Below are positions 1 through 8,264 of a stretch of DNA of 64,000 nucleotides, in pieces. Origin of the DNA: an uncultured Lachnospiraceae bacterium (GTDB taxonomy: Bacteria > Bacillota > Clostridia > Lachnospirales > Lachnospiraceae); the NCBI GenBank assembly GCA_910584725.1, contig CAJUBE010000008.1:62001-126000 (forward strand). The letters run 5' to 3'. Numbering within the stretch: the stretch's first letter is position 1; each line of letters begins with the position of its first letter. A program made the position numbers and the translations under genes. The notes under the pieces were generated by a model that saw only the letters and a program-made list of their open reading frames with translations, did not search any database and was not told the origin of the DNA.

Positions 1-309
1 ATTGTTAAACTCACCCCTCAGCTCATCCAGATGCTCGTAAGGATCCACCAGGCTTCCGTCATCTCCCACAGTGTCAAAGGTGACGGCGCCCACTACCAGC
101 TTATACAAGCTTTCGTCCATATCTTCCTTAAAATTCAGGTTATAATTGTTTGCCACCGTCATGTTTCCCACAATCGCGTCGTAGGCGCTGCTGTAGCTGC
201 GCAGGGCGTAGATCAGGTACAGCACCAGCACAAGAAAGGGCACCAATACTACGACGGAGAGAAGGATCAATTTATATTTGATGGAATACTTCACTTTAGC
301 AGGCTGCAT
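1..309 (-). CDS. Sensor kinase-like membrane protein, N-terminal part (cut by window edge)
   Basis: An open frame of 103 codons runs off the left edge of the window. It starts MQPAKVKYSIKYKL, followed by a strong membrane helix of about 22 residues (residues 14-35) and then an extracytoplasmic region. This layout is typical of YesM-type sensor histidine kinases and also of chemoreceptors; the signalling domain lies outside the window, so the assignment is inferred from the N-terminus only. The ATG is preceded by AAAGGAG eight bases upstream, which fixes the start. It diverges from the GGDEF gene. Confidence 0.6.
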   Translation of the reverse strand, partial: MQPAKVKYSIKYKLILLSVVVLVPFLVLVLYLIYALRSYSSAYDAIVGNMTVANNYNLNFKEDMDESLYKLVVGAVTFDTVGDDGSLVDPYEHLDELRGEFNN

Positions 310-490
310 ATGCGCTTCTCCTTTATCTATTCATTTTACCAACTTTTCCCCAAAAGATAAATTGGTTTTTTTGATAATGTCGTTTGCAATATAGCCCACA
401 ATGATGTATGATATTTATAAGTATACTTTCTTACAAAAGAGTATTTTAGAGAAGTATGACCATTTTTAAAATTTGACGAAAGAAGCCGAA

Positions 491-1579
491 ATGAAAGAAA
501 ATTCTGTTTTAGCCACCATATACGAAAATATCTGCCGGGATACCGGGAAACAAAACGAATCCGCCAAGCTGATTGCCGTGGTTCGTTTATTAACGCTCTC
601 CATGCTTCTTCACTCCCTGGTATGCTGCGTGCTCGTGTCGATCACAAGACACACTGGCGCACTGGCTTTTTCTCTGTTTTCTCCCGTTCTGTTTCTGGCT
701 GTTTTTGTATTATCCTACAGATGGAGTACTTTTGTTTCGTACTGCATCCTGAACGTGTGTATTTTGTTCTGGTCCTGCATGAATGTCTACTGTTTCGGCT
801 GGAATATCGGCATCCAGCATTTTCTGGTGGTGCTTCTGGTCTTCGTCTTTTTCTGCAAATACAGACACGAACCGGCCAAGATTCTCTATGCCGCTTTTCT
901 GTTTGCGCTGCGTTTGTTCCTGTTTTACTATTGCCGCTCCCACGAGCCGTCCATCGTTCTTGACGACGGATTAGTCAATACTCTGCAGATGGTAAATACC
1001 TTCTTTATTTTCCTGTCTCTGGGGCTGGTTGCCTATCTGTTCAGCTCCACCACGCAGGAGATGGAGGGCAAGCTGATCGAGTATAACCGAAAGCTGGTGA
1101 AGCAGGCCAACACCGATACGCTGACCGGGCTTTTCAATCGTCGGCGCACCATGGAATATCTCGAAAATCTCCTCAAGGCCGCGGAAACGCAGATCAGTAT
1201 CTGCCTGTGCGACATCGACCATTTCAAGCGTGTCAACGATACTTACGGGCATGACGTGGGCGACGTGGTTCTGAAAAAAATTTCCGAAACCTTCCAGAAA
1301 AGGCTGCCCCCCGACACCTTTGTTTCCCGATGGGGCGGCGAAGAATTTCTGCTGATTTTTCCCCGCTTGAACGGGGACGAGGCTATCACCGCTCTGGAGA
1401 CGCTGCGGCAAAAAATCCGGGAGATCACCTTTGACGGCGGCTTCGAAAACTTTACCGTCTCCCTTACCTACGGGCTTGTGGAATACGACTACCACAGCGA
1501 TATTACCACACTCTTAAAAGAGGCGGACGAAAAACTATACGTCGGCAAAGAAGGCGGACGCGATCGTATTGTATTCTAA
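491..1579 (+). CDS. Membrane GGDEF diguanylate cyclase
   Basis: The N-terminal half (to about residue 190) is a run of roughly six hydrophobic helices; the C-terminal 165 residues form a GGDEF domain with the entry motif DTLTGLFNRR and the active-site signature RWGGEEF (near residue 282). It should make cyclic di-GMP from two GTP at the membrane. The usual inhibitory I-site RxxD is not found at its standard spacing before GGEEF (the sequence there is RLPPD, displaced by a residue), so product inhibition may be weak. An upstream TTG at 473 is in frame but has no ribosome site; I prefer the ATG at 491 with AAAGAAG in front. No signal-input domain is recognised in the membrane part. Confidence 0.85.
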   Translation: MKENSVLATIYENICRDTGKQNESAKLIAVVRLLTLSMLLHSLVCCVLVSITRHTGALAFSLFSPVLFLAVFVLSYRWSTFVSYCILNVCILFWSCMNVYCFGWNIGIQHFLVVLLVFVFFCKYRHEPAKILYAAFLFALRLFLFYYCRSHEPSIVLDDGLVNTLQMVNTFFIFLSLGLVAYLFSSTTQEMEGKLIEYNRKLVKQANTDTLTGLFNRRRTMEYLENLLKAAETQISICLCDIDHFKRVNDTYGHDVGDVVLKKISETFQKRLPPDTFVSRWGGEEFLLIFPRLNGDEAITALETLRQKIREITFDGGFENFTVSLTYGLVEYDYHSDITTLLKEADEKLYVGKEGGRDRIVF

Positions 1580-1644
1580 TTACTTTTTCACACCCGCGCC
1601 ATGCACTCAATTCATACTAAATTATTGTAAATGACTGTGTAATC

Positions 1645-1788
1645 TAGCGTGAAAAGTGCTTCTAAAGACGTCCCGCCATAGGACGGGACGCCAAGAAGCA
1701 CTAAGTTTCACGCAGGAGAATGCCTGAAATACGGCATTCTCCGCATTGATTTGAGTCACAGCAAAGCTGTGACATGGCAGTTAGCGTG
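1645..1788 (+). repeat. Palindromic repeat family 1, copy A
   Basis: The element has three parts: an outer stem (GTGAAAAGTGCTTCTAAA pairing with a later AGAAGCAC and TTTCAC), a GGAGAATGCC/GGCATTCTCC hairpin, and a TCACAGC/GCTGTGA hairpin ending in TTAGCGTG. The same modules occur in reverse orientation at 49507-49641 and 58363-58633, and a half copy at 44631-44667. Here the variable inner hairpin is a GACGTCCCG/CGGGACG stem. A further hairpin (1790-1800 with 1818-1828) follows. Together they fill most of the 345-base gap before the next gene. Confidence 0.8.
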
Positions 1789-1924
1789 GGTGTGAATTGC
1801 AACGTATTCTAACCTCTGCAGTTCACACTCTAAGCGTTTTGCGAATGGCGTGAGCTGAACTGTCATACATTTTTTATCCCTCTTTCTCATATAGTAATAC
1901 AAATCCTTTTCTGCAGGTGTTCCC

Positions 1925-3772
1925 TTGAAACGTTCTCTCTCTTCCAGACAATGGACTTTTGTGTTGATTCTGTTTACCGCTTTGAGCGTTCTGACGCTGT
2001 ATTGGTACGGCCGCACGCATCAGGACAATAAATTCCGTGCTTTTGCCAAATCCTTTTTTCTGGAGGAAGTACAGGCAAATCCCATTCATTTTCACTATAC
2101 CATAGACAACCCGGCCGCCTACGGCGTGGATGAATCGTCCCTCACCCTGCCCGTCTATCAGGCCGGGGACGCGGCGGACGAAGTGTACGCGCTGTCTCTG
2201 GCGAGAAAGGAGTTAAGCGCCATCAGTTCCGACGCCTTGAGCGAAGAAAACCGCCGACTCTATGAGCTTTTGGACAGTTACCTCGCGGCAGCGGCGTCCA
2301 CCGCAGCCTATCCCTACTTCTCAGAGCCGCTCTCACCCTCCTCCGGCGTTCCCTCGGAGCTGCCTATTCTGTTCTCCGAGTATCGTCTGGATGACAAGGC
2401 CGATATCGAAAATTATCTGTCGATCCTCACCCAGATTCCTGCCTACTTTGACGGGCTTCTTGTCTATGAACAGGAGAAAGCGCAGGCCGGGCTTTTCATG
2501 TCCGATCTGACCGCCGACCGGGTGATACACCAGTGCACGGAACTGCTGGACGCCTCCTCCATTAAAAACGGCACACATTTTCTGGAAACCACTTTTAAGG
2601 AACGGCTGCAGCAGCTTGTGGACAAAGGCATCCTGACGGCCGACGAGGCCGCTTCCTATGAATCCGATCACAACCGCTTATTGACCACGATGGTCATCCC
2701 CGCCTACGACAAACTGGCGGACGGACTAACTGTATTAAAGGGATCGGGAAAAGCAACCTGCGGTCTGGCCGGACAGGAAAACGGGCGTGACTACTACCGT
2801 GCGCTTGTCCGTCTGCGCACCGGTTCCTACCGGGACATAGAGGAAATCAAACGCCTTCTGGCCAGAGATCTGCGCTTCAACTATGAATCGCTGCTGGCGC
2901 TCCTTGCCGCAAACCCGTCTCTGAAAGACATGATTTCAGAGACACCGTCTCTCCTGCCTGAGATGACGCCGGAAGAAATACTGGCTGATCTGCAGTCGGC
3001 AATCGGAGAAGAGTATCCACCCATCCCTGCCGGCCGCGACAACGTGCCCATCCGCTCCACGATAAAGTATGTGGACGCCAGCCTGGAAGCGTACAGCGCA
3101 CCCGCTTTTTATATGATGCCGCCCATTGACAACATCTGCAACAACCTGATCTGCTTAAACGCGCGGGACACCCAGGACGATCTGGCCCTCTTTACCACAC
3201 TGGCCCACGAGGGCTACCCCGGCCATCTGTATCAGACCGTATACAGCAAACGCTATCAAGAGCAGGAAAATATCCTGCCTCTCGGAAACGTCCTATACTA
3301 CGGCGGCTTTGTGGAGGGCTGGGCAATGTACGTGGAGCTTGACTCCTACACCAGAGCCATCGAGCTGGCAAAAGAATCCCACCCGGAAGCGGCCGCCTAC
3401 TATCAGGTCTGCCGCCTCGACAGACAGTTTCGGCTGGGACTTTACTCCCTGTTAGATATTGCCATCCACTATGACAACGCCTCCTTTGCGGATGTGCAAA
3501 AGCTGTGTTACTGTCTGGGGATCAGCGACAGCGCAAATCTGGCCGCCCTCTATCAGTATATTGCGGAGGAGCCTTGTAACTATTTGAAATATTATCTGGG
3601 ATATCTGGAAATTTTGGAATTAAAAAGACAGGCCGCCGTCCTCTGGTCAGAACCGAACCAAATGACCGCTGTCTATGACGATACGGCATTTTTATACCGC
3701 TTTCATACCTTTCTGCTGCAGAACGGCCCCGCCGACTATCGGACGCTGGCGAAGCGGCTGGCGGCAGAGTAA
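1925..3772 (+). CDS. DUF885 family metallopeptidase-like lipid-anchored or membrane protein
   Basis: 615 residues with one N-terminal membrane helix (about residues 10-30) and a DUF885 domain behind it. The zinc-site region HEGYPGHLYQ lies at about residue 428, and EGWAMYVE, the likely source of the third ligand, follows about 40 residues later. Members are predicted metal-dependent peptidases acting outside the membrane; the substrate is unknown. The only usable start is TTG at 1925, because an in-frame TAA lies 30 bases upstream and no ATG is nearby; the ribosome site (GCAGGTG) is weak. It stands alone, with a hairpin at its 3' end. Confidence 0.8.
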   Translation: MKRSLSSRQWTFVLILFTALSVLTLYWYGRTHQDNKFRAFAKSFFLEEVQANPIHFHYTIDNPAAYGVDESSLTLPVYQAGDAADEVYALSLARKELSAISSDALSEENRRLYELLDSYLAAAASTAAYPYFSEPLSPSSGVPSELPILFSEYRLDDKADIENYLSILTQIPAYFDGLLVYEQEKAQAGLFMSDLTADRVIHQCTELLDASSIKNGTHFLETTFKERLQQLVDKGILTADEAASYESDHNRLLTTMVIPAYDKLADGLTVLKGSGKATCGLAGQENGRDYYRALVRLRTGSYRDIEEIKRLLARDLRFNYESLLALLAANPSLKDMISETPSLLPEMTPEEILADLQSAIGEEYPPIPAGRDNVPIRSTIKYVDASLEAYSAPAFYMMPPIDNICNNLICLNARDTQDDLALFTTLAHEGYPGHLYQTVYSKRYQEQENILPLGNVLYYGGFVEGWAMYVELDSYTRAIELAKESHPEAAAYYQVCRLDRQFRLGLYSLLDIAIHYDNASFADVQKLCYCLGISDSANLAALYQYIAEEPCNYLKYYLGYLEILELKRQAAVLWSEPNQMTAVYDDTAFLYRFHTFLLQNGPADYRTLAKRLAAE

Positions 3773-3808
3773 GTGGAGTACCACGCTGTTTGTGTCTTGG
3801 TATTCCAC
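3773..3808 (+). terminator. Hairpin directly after the DUF885 stop codon
   Basis: GTGGAGTACCA pairs with TGGTATTCCAC across a 14-base loop, beginning at the base after the stop. There is no clear T-run, so it may be a weak terminator or a repeat remnant. Confidence 0.4.
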
Positions 3809-3865
3809 CTAAGCGGCAGTCGCCAAGGTCATGCAGGCACGACTTTGGCTCGCTGCTCGCGGGAA

Positions 3866-4303
3866 TTAACTCACTTCACGGAAGAACCTTGTCAGCTTGG
3901 AGAGGGCGCTTTCGAGCGCTCTCTGTTCCTCCTCCGAAAGCTCTCTCAGTATTGCGTCGATCATTTGCTCGTGGAATCTGCGGTGGTGGAGATATGCCTT
4001 CTTCCCCTTCCCTGACAGAGAAATCAATACCACGCGGCGATCCTCCTCGCTCCGGGTTCTGTCCACATAGCCCTTTTTTACCAGACTATTAACCGCTATG
4101 GTCAACGTTCCCGTCGTGACCTCCAGCTCTCTTGCCACACTGGTCATATTTTTGGCGCAGTCCGGTCCGATCGCCTCCATGACATGCATATCGTTAGCCG
4201 TCACGTCCTTATATTCTTCCGTCCTGATTGCCCGCTCCTCCAGCGTGTTAATATCCCGGAAGAGCCGAACCAGCACCTCATTTAATGTATTGCTGATATT
4301 CAT
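3866..4303 (-). CDS. fabT: FabT-like MarR-family regulator of fatty acid synthesis
   Basis: 145 residues with a MarR winged helix: the recognition region reads VARELEVTTGTLTIAVNSL and the wing DRTRSEEDRRVV. The pattern closely follows streptococcal FabT, including KDVTANDMHVMEAIG near residue 35 and the LHHRRFHEQM segment. FabT represses fab genes when bound to long-chain acyl-ACP. The assignment is supported by the DNA: a palindrome of the form AGTTTGA-N3-TCAAACT overlaps this gene's own -35 box, and a near-identical one overlaps the -10 box of acpP at 57.37 kb. The regulator is about 50 kb from the fab cluster in this window, whereas in streptococci it sits at the head of it. Autoregulation is inferred. 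Confidence 0.78.
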   Translation of the reverse strand: MNISNTLNEVLVRLFRDINTLEERAIRTEEYKDVTANDMHVMEAIGPDCAKNMTSVARELEVTTGTLTIAVNSLVKKGYVDRTRSEEDRRVVLISLSGKGKKAYLHHRRFHEQMIDAILRELSEEEQRALESALSKLTRFFREVS

Positions 4304-4345
4304 CCTCTTTTCCCCTGCGCAAACATGTCTCTCGAATCTTCAAAC

Positions 4346-4374
4346 AGTGTATCAAAAAATAGTTTGAAAGTCAA
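4346..4374 (-). promoter_or_regulatory. Promoter of the fabT-like gene
   Basis: On the minus strand TTGACT (4369-4374) and TACACT (4346-4351) are separated by exactly 17 bases, about 45 bases upstream of the ATG. Confidence 0.7.
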
Positions 4375-4377
4375 ACT
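4361..4377. promoter_or_regulatory. FabT-type operator
   Basis: AGTTTGAAAGTCAAACT is a perfect 7-bp inverted repeat with a 3-base centre. It covers the -35 box of the fabT-like promoter, as expected for autorepression, and has the form known for FabT sites. Confidence 0.7.
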
Positions 4378-4489
4378 TTATAAAAGCTGTCATTCTCCCG
4401 AAAGTACTAATTATAAATTTTAGTTTATATTTTCTTTCTTTTTTCTTTCGAATTTTGACACATCGCATTCACAAATAGCCTGTATAGTA

Positions 4490-4735
4490 TTAATTGTAGT
4501 TAAGACAGAGCCGGATCAAAATATTCGGCCCGCAGGAATTGAATTGCTGATTGAGATTCTTTGGCGGTGGTTATACTACACTTAAAATGAAGTCGCCGGC
4601 GCTGAGCTGGTGCCGACCGGCTTCGACTAACCATAACAGCGGCCTACCAAGCTGCTGTTGACATATATTTGAACCAACATTTCTATCCTTCTCACACACC
4701 GAAACGGCGCTCCGTATGGAGCGCCGTTTCGCATG
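4490..4735 (+). ncRNA. Candidate structured RNA ending in a hairpin
   Basis: Between two minus-strand genes, with no credible reading frame, lies a chain of predicted stems: GCCGGA/TTCGGC (about 4510-4532), AGTCGCCGG/CCGG..CGACT (about 4590-4628), AACAGCGGC/GCTGCTGTT (4636-4660) and the strong hairpin at 4701-4730. A TTGACA (about 4456) and TATAGT-like boxes lie upstream, but their spacing is poor. I do not recognise a known RNA family. The gap could instead be a repeat remnant. Confidence 0.35.
4701..4730. terminator. Strong hairpin downstream of spmB
   Basis: GAAACGGCGCTCC pairs perfectly with GGAGCGCCGTTTC around a GTAT loop. It lies 17 bases past the spmB stop and would also end any plus-strand transcript from 4.5 kb. 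It lacks a long T-run on either strand. Confidence 0.6.
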
Positions 4736-4746
4736 GACTTCATATG

Positions 4747-5280
4747 TCAGCCTGCCATCTTCCCCGCCAGCACAATGCTTGCCGCGATCCCCGCAAGGGT
4801 AGCCAGCAGCGCGCCCTTGAGCGTATAGCGGGTCTTTGTGACCTTCGCCGCCAGAAAGTAAACGCTCATAGTATAGAAGATCGTCTCCGTGCAGCTCATC
4901 ATAATGGAGGTGGTAAGACCAATCAGGGAATCCGGCCCATGATTTTTAAAAATATCCAGCACCAGCCCCGTGGCCGCAGAGGAGGAGAACATCTTCACAA
5001 ACATCAGCGGCACCAGCTCGGAGGAAAACCCGAGTCTGTCCGCCACGCCGCCGAACAGTCCCCCGACAAATTCCAGAAACCCCGATGCCCGCAAAACACC
5101 CACCGCCACCATAAGGCCGATCAAAGTAGGCATAATCTGTATGACCGTGTGAAAACCGTCCTTCGCGCCCCGGATAAAATCCTCGTACACATTGCATCGG
5201 TTGGAAATGCCATAAGCCACAATATAAAAAAGGATGACAGGAATAATAATATTGGAAATGTTAGATAAAACTGCCGCCAT
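4747..5280 (-). CDS. spmB: Spore maturation protein B
   Basis: 177 residues, mostly hydrophobic, of the nucleoside-recognition (gate) domain family, with IMPTLIGLMVAVGVLRASG near residue 48 and the typical SSSAATG and CTETIFYTMSVY segments. SpmA and SpmB are membrane proteins needed for spore core dehydration. They are normally neighbours in one operon; here the spmA gene lies about 19 kb away on the same strand, in the order expected if an ancestral spmA-spmB pair had been separated. The ribosome site (GGAATGATCT) is weak, consistent with a start once coupled to an upstream gene. Confidence 0.88.
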   Translation of the reverse strand: MAAVLSNISNIIIPVILFYIVAYGISNRCNVYEDFIRGAKDGFHTVIQIMPTLIGLMVAVGVLRASGFLEFVGGLFGGVADRLGFSSELVPLMFVKMFSSSAATGLVLDIFKNHGPDSLIGLTTSIMMSCTETIFYTMSVYFLAAKVTKTRYTLKGALLATLAGIAASIVLAGKMAG

Positions 5281-5382
5281 AGATCATTCCATATATCGGT
5301 TTTATAAAATTTATGCAAAAGGACGCGCTTTTATCCCTGTAATGCAAATCCTGCGGCTTGTACATTGATTAATTGCCAAAAT

Positions 5383-5420
5383 ACTGCTACCATATATGAT
5401 AGCAGCCAAAACCCGGCTGC
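5383..5420. repeat. Two adjacent hairpins in the spmB / nuclease divergent gap
   Basis: CTGCTA-N10-TAGCAG (5383-5404) abuts GCAGCC-N7-GGCTGC (5402-5420). The rest of the 208-base gap shows nothing I can assign. Confidence 0.45.
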
Positions 5421-5488
5421 TTCCCGACAAACTTTGATTTCATCCGACACAGCATCATGAATGCCTGTATCCGGAACGGAGATTTTTT

Positions 5489-5986
5489 ATGGCACAGTCA
5501 AATACAACAGTTCTGGCCGCTTTGATCGGCCTGATCGCCTTTATGGCAGTTCTCACCATAGCAATCGACTTTTTTCTCCGCCGCAGGCGGGAGCGCCGCG
5601 TCAGCCGGATGGACGAGCTGGAAGGACATGACTTTGAGTTTTTCTGCGCCGATTTACTGCGGGCGCAGGGTTTTATCGACGTGGAGGTAACCCGCGGCAG
5701 CGGCGACTTCGGCGTGGACATTCTGGCGGAAAAAGACGGCGTCACCTACGCCATACAGCGCAAGCGCTACAGCAGCCCCGTCGGCGTGGAGGCCGTGCTG
5801 CGCACCTACGGCGGACAGGCCTACTATGAGCGCATGGTAGGCGCGGTTATGACAAACCAATATTTCACCTCTCCGGCGGTAGAAGCCGCTAAAAAGCTGC
5901 ACATCCTGCTCTGGGATCGGGGATATATGGATACCATGATAGAGGAAAGCAGCCCCCCGCGACAGCCGCAAGGCCGGTCAACATGA
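5489..5986 (+). CDS. Membrane-anchored Mrr-type restriction endonuclease-like protein
   Basis: 165 residues. A membrane helix (residues 8-30) followed by arginine-rich RRRRERR anchors the protein with its enzymatic domain in the cytosol. The remainder is an Mrr_cat-type nuclease fold: E50 in the first helix, D77 in GSGDFGVDIL and Q90-x-K92 in AIQRKRY give the complete catalytic set. Mrr nucleases cut modified foreign DNA, but small membrane-tethered members are common in Firmicutes and their role is not established. No methyltransferase or other restriction gene is adjacent. The ATG has GGAG nine bases upstream. Confidence 0.82.
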   Translation: MAQSNTTVLAALIGLIAFMAVLTIAIDFFLRRRRERRVSRMDELEGHDFEFFCADLLRAQGFIDVEVTRGSGDFGVDILAEKDGVTYAIQRKRYSSPVGVEAVLRTYGGQAYYERMVGAVMTNQYFTSPAVEAAKKLHILLWDRGYMDTMIEESSPPRQPQGRST

Positions 5987-6038
5987 CCTCGATTCACCGT
6001 GAACAGAAATAAACAAAAAAAGAAAGGCAGAACAACCT

Positions 6039-7166
6039 ATGGACAATCTGAGAAAATACCCACTAAATGAAGTTCCACACTACAAGGTACACGGCCGCAC
6101 GGTTCCCGGCGCCTGCCCGCTTCCCCTCTTTTTCAACGGAAGCGCGGTGGAGCTAAATGTGTCCGGCTCCGAGCTTTGGGCTGATCTGGAGGTTAGCTGG
6201 CAGAACCTTGAAATGTGGGTGACCGTAGAGGTCAACGGCAAACTGATGAGCCGCCAGATGCTGATGCCGGGAAGCCAATCCCTGTGCCTGTTTCGCGGCA
6301 TGAGCCCGGAGCCCGTCAAGAATGTGCGCCTCACCAGAGAGACACAGGCTATGGTTGAGGACGAGGACTGCTGCCTTATCGTTCGCGGCTTTCAGGCGGA
6401 CGGAAACTTCCATCCCGTTCCCAAGAGAACATACACGCTTGAATTTGTGGGCGACAGCATTACCTCCGGGGAAGGCACCTACGGCCCGAAGGACGAATAT
6501 GACTGGATTCCCATGTACATGAGCTACAGCCGCGATTACGCCAAAATGACGGCGGATGCGCTGAACGCGGATGCCTATATCATTTCCAAGGGCGGCTGGG
6601 GTGTCCTCTCCGCCTGGGACAACAACCCGGACTGCAATATTCCCTCACGCTACGAACAGCTCTGCGGCATCTGCTGCGGTCCAAAAAATGAGAGTCTCGA
6701 TGCTTTTACACCCTACGATTTTTCTACAAGAAAAACGGACGCTGTCATCGTGAATCTCGGCACAAACGACGCCTCCGCCTTTCGGGAACCCGCCTGGCAC
6801 GATCCCGCCACAGGCCGCTCTTTTAAGCAGCACATGAATCCCGATGGCACTTACCTGGAAGAAGACCTAACCCGCTTTGAGGATGCCGTTGTCTCCTTCC
6901 TGCATATGCTGCGTAGATGTAACCCGCAGGCTCATATTGTCTGGTGTTACGGTATGCTGGGCTACGAACTATCCTTCGCAATCAATGACGCCATGACCCG
7001 CTACACAAGAGAAAGCGGTGATCACAATGTCATCTTCTTACAGCTCCCCAACACCACGGAGGAAACCGTCGGCTCCAACGGTCATCCGGGAGAGCTCTCA
7101 CACAGAAGGGCCGCGCGGGTGCTGACCGAGTATCTGAAGGATTATTTTAAAAATCAAACAGCGTAA
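6039..7166 (+). CDS. CE2-like SGNH/GDSL carbohydrate esterase
   Basis: 375 residues without a signal peptide. An N-terminal beta-sandwich (to about residue 128) is followed by an SGNH hydrolase domain starting with FVGDSITSGEG (nucleophile S140), an NLGTND block, and a C-terminal GHPGELSH block supplying the catalytic histidine. The layout is that of carbohydrate esterase family 2, which removes acetyl groups from plant polysaccharides or their oligosaccharides; some CE2 enzymes use a Ser-His dyad, consistent with the absence of an obvious aspartate here. Absence of export signals suggests it acts on imported, acetylated sugars. A bidirectional terminator separates it from the convergent fructokinase gene. 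Confidence 0.82.
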   Translation: MDNLRKYPLNEVPHYKVHGRTVPGACPLPLFFNGSAVELNVSGSELWADLEVSWQNLEMWVTVEVNGKLMSRQMLMPGSQSLCLFRGMSPEPVKNVRLTRETQAMVEDEDCCLIVRGFQADGNFHPVPKRTYTLEFVGDSITSGEGTYGPKDEYDWIPMYMSYSRDYAKMTADALNADAYIISKGGWGVLSAWDNNPDCNIPSRYEQLCGICCGPKNESLDAFTPYDFSTRKTDAVIVNLGTNDASAFREPAWHDPATGRSFKQHMNPDGTYLEEDLTRFEDAVVSFLHMLRRCNPQAHIVWCYGMLGYELSFAINDAMTRYTRESGDHNVIFLQLPNTTEETVGSNGHPGELSHRRAARVLTEYLKDYFKNQTA

Positions 7167-7185
7167 TCTAAGTACACGCCACACA

Positions 7186-7232
7186 AAAACAGCATTTCGG
7201 CATTATTGACTGCACTGCCGAAATGCTGTTTT
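7186..7232. terminator. Bidirectional terminator between esterase and fructokinase genes
   Basis: AAAACAGCATTTCGGC pairs perfectly with GCCGAAATGCTGTTTT around a 15-base loop. A/T runs on both sides serve both converging genes. Confidence 0.85.
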
Positions 7233-7248
7233 ATCATCTGCATATTTT

Positions 7249-8127
7249 TTATCTCTGCCTTTCCAGCTCCATCATCCCCAGTTTCAGCGCGCCCATAATG
7301 CCCTGCTTGTCGTCCAGGCTCTGCACCACGATATAGCTGTCCAGATCCTCGATCTCCCTGGTCTTGATGTAACCGTTTAACAGCTCTTTAAACTTCGCGC
7401 GCACCATGGGAAGGAGCTGTGTCTGGTGCATCACACCGCCGCCCAGAATAATACGCTGCGGGGATACGAGCATCACATAATTCACAAGCGCCTGCGCAAT
7501 ATAATGCGCCTCCATCTCCCAGACCTCTGCCCGGTCGGCAAGCTCTATGGCCTTTTTACCCCATCTTCCCTCGATGGCAGGCCCTGCCGCCAGTCCCTCC
7601 ATACAGTTCTCGTGGAAGGGGCAGAAGCCTTTGTAGGTATCCTCCGGGAGCCTGCTCAAAAGTACATGTCCGCCCTCGGGGTGCATCATACCGTGCACAA
7701 GATTACCGTCCACAATCACGCCCACGCCCACACCGGTGCCAATCGTAATATAGATACAACTATGTAAGCCCTTCGCAATGCCCCAGGTGTACTCTCCCAG
7801 CGCAGAACCGTTGACATCCGTATCAAATCCCACCGGCACGCCAAGCTCCTTCTTAAATGCCCCTACGATATTGTAATTCTGCCACGCCAGCTTCGGTGTT
7901 GTCGTAATGTAACCGTAGGTTTCGGAATCCCTGTCCACGTCAATGGGACCAAAGCAGCCAATACCCAGTGCCTCAATCTGCTTCCCGCGAAAGAAATCCA
8001 GCAGTTTTGGTATCGTAATCTCCGGCGTTTCCGTAGGAATGGAAACCTGCTCCAGAATTTCACCGTTTTCGCTGCCAATCGCGCACACCATCTTGGTGCC
8101 GCCCGCCTCCAATGCACCTAATATCAT
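7249..8127 (-). CDS. scrK: ROK family fructokinase
   Basis: 292 residues. It has the ROK-type N-terminal phosphate motif GALEAGGTK (residues 4-12), the sugar-binding segment DTDVNGSALGEY (102-113), the glycine-rich ITIGTGVGVGV and a zinc site made by H154, C169, H172 and C175 (CPFHENC). This combination is typical of bacterial fructokinases, which phosphorylate fructose at C6 after sucrose or fructan breakdown. The start is the ATG at 8127 with GGAGG seven bases upstream; an in-frame extension upstream has no ribosome site. A 41-base-spaced direct repeat lies in the gap behind it. Confidence 0.85.
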   Translation of the reverse strand: MILGALEAGGTKMVCAIGSENGEILEQVSIPTETPEITIPKLLDFFRGKQIEALGIGCFGPIDVDRDSETYGYITTTPKLAWQNYNIVGAFKKELGVPVGFDTDVNGSALGEYTWGIAKGLHSCIYITIGTGVGVGVIVDGNLVHGMMHPEGGHVLLSRLPEDTYKGFCPFHENCMEGLAAGPAIEGRWGKKAIELADRAEVWEMEAHYIAQALVNYVMLVSPQRIILGGGVMHQTQLLPMVRAKFKELLNGYIKTREIEDLDSYIVVQSLDDKQGIMGALKLGMMELERQR

Positions 8128-8175
8128 ATCGCTCCTCCATTCCGGGACATTTCCAGCCCCTCTTATTTTGATGTC

Positions 8176-8231
8176 CAACCTACGCCCATTCGCGTTTCTC
8201 TCCTATTCGCAGCGTTCAACCTACGCCCATT
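8176..8231. repeat. Short direct repeat upstream of scrK
   Basis: CAACCTACGCCCATT occurs at 8176-8190 and again at 8217-8231, 41 bases apart, in the gap between scrK and the FAD enzyme gene. Confidence 0.6.
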
Positions 8232-8264
8232 GGCAAAACACGTTTTCGCGCTCTGGCTGAACTG

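Noticed and set aside
4588..4663. 24-codon ATG frame in the gap before spmB
   Set aside because: No ribosome site, and its sequence is made of the predicted RNA stems.
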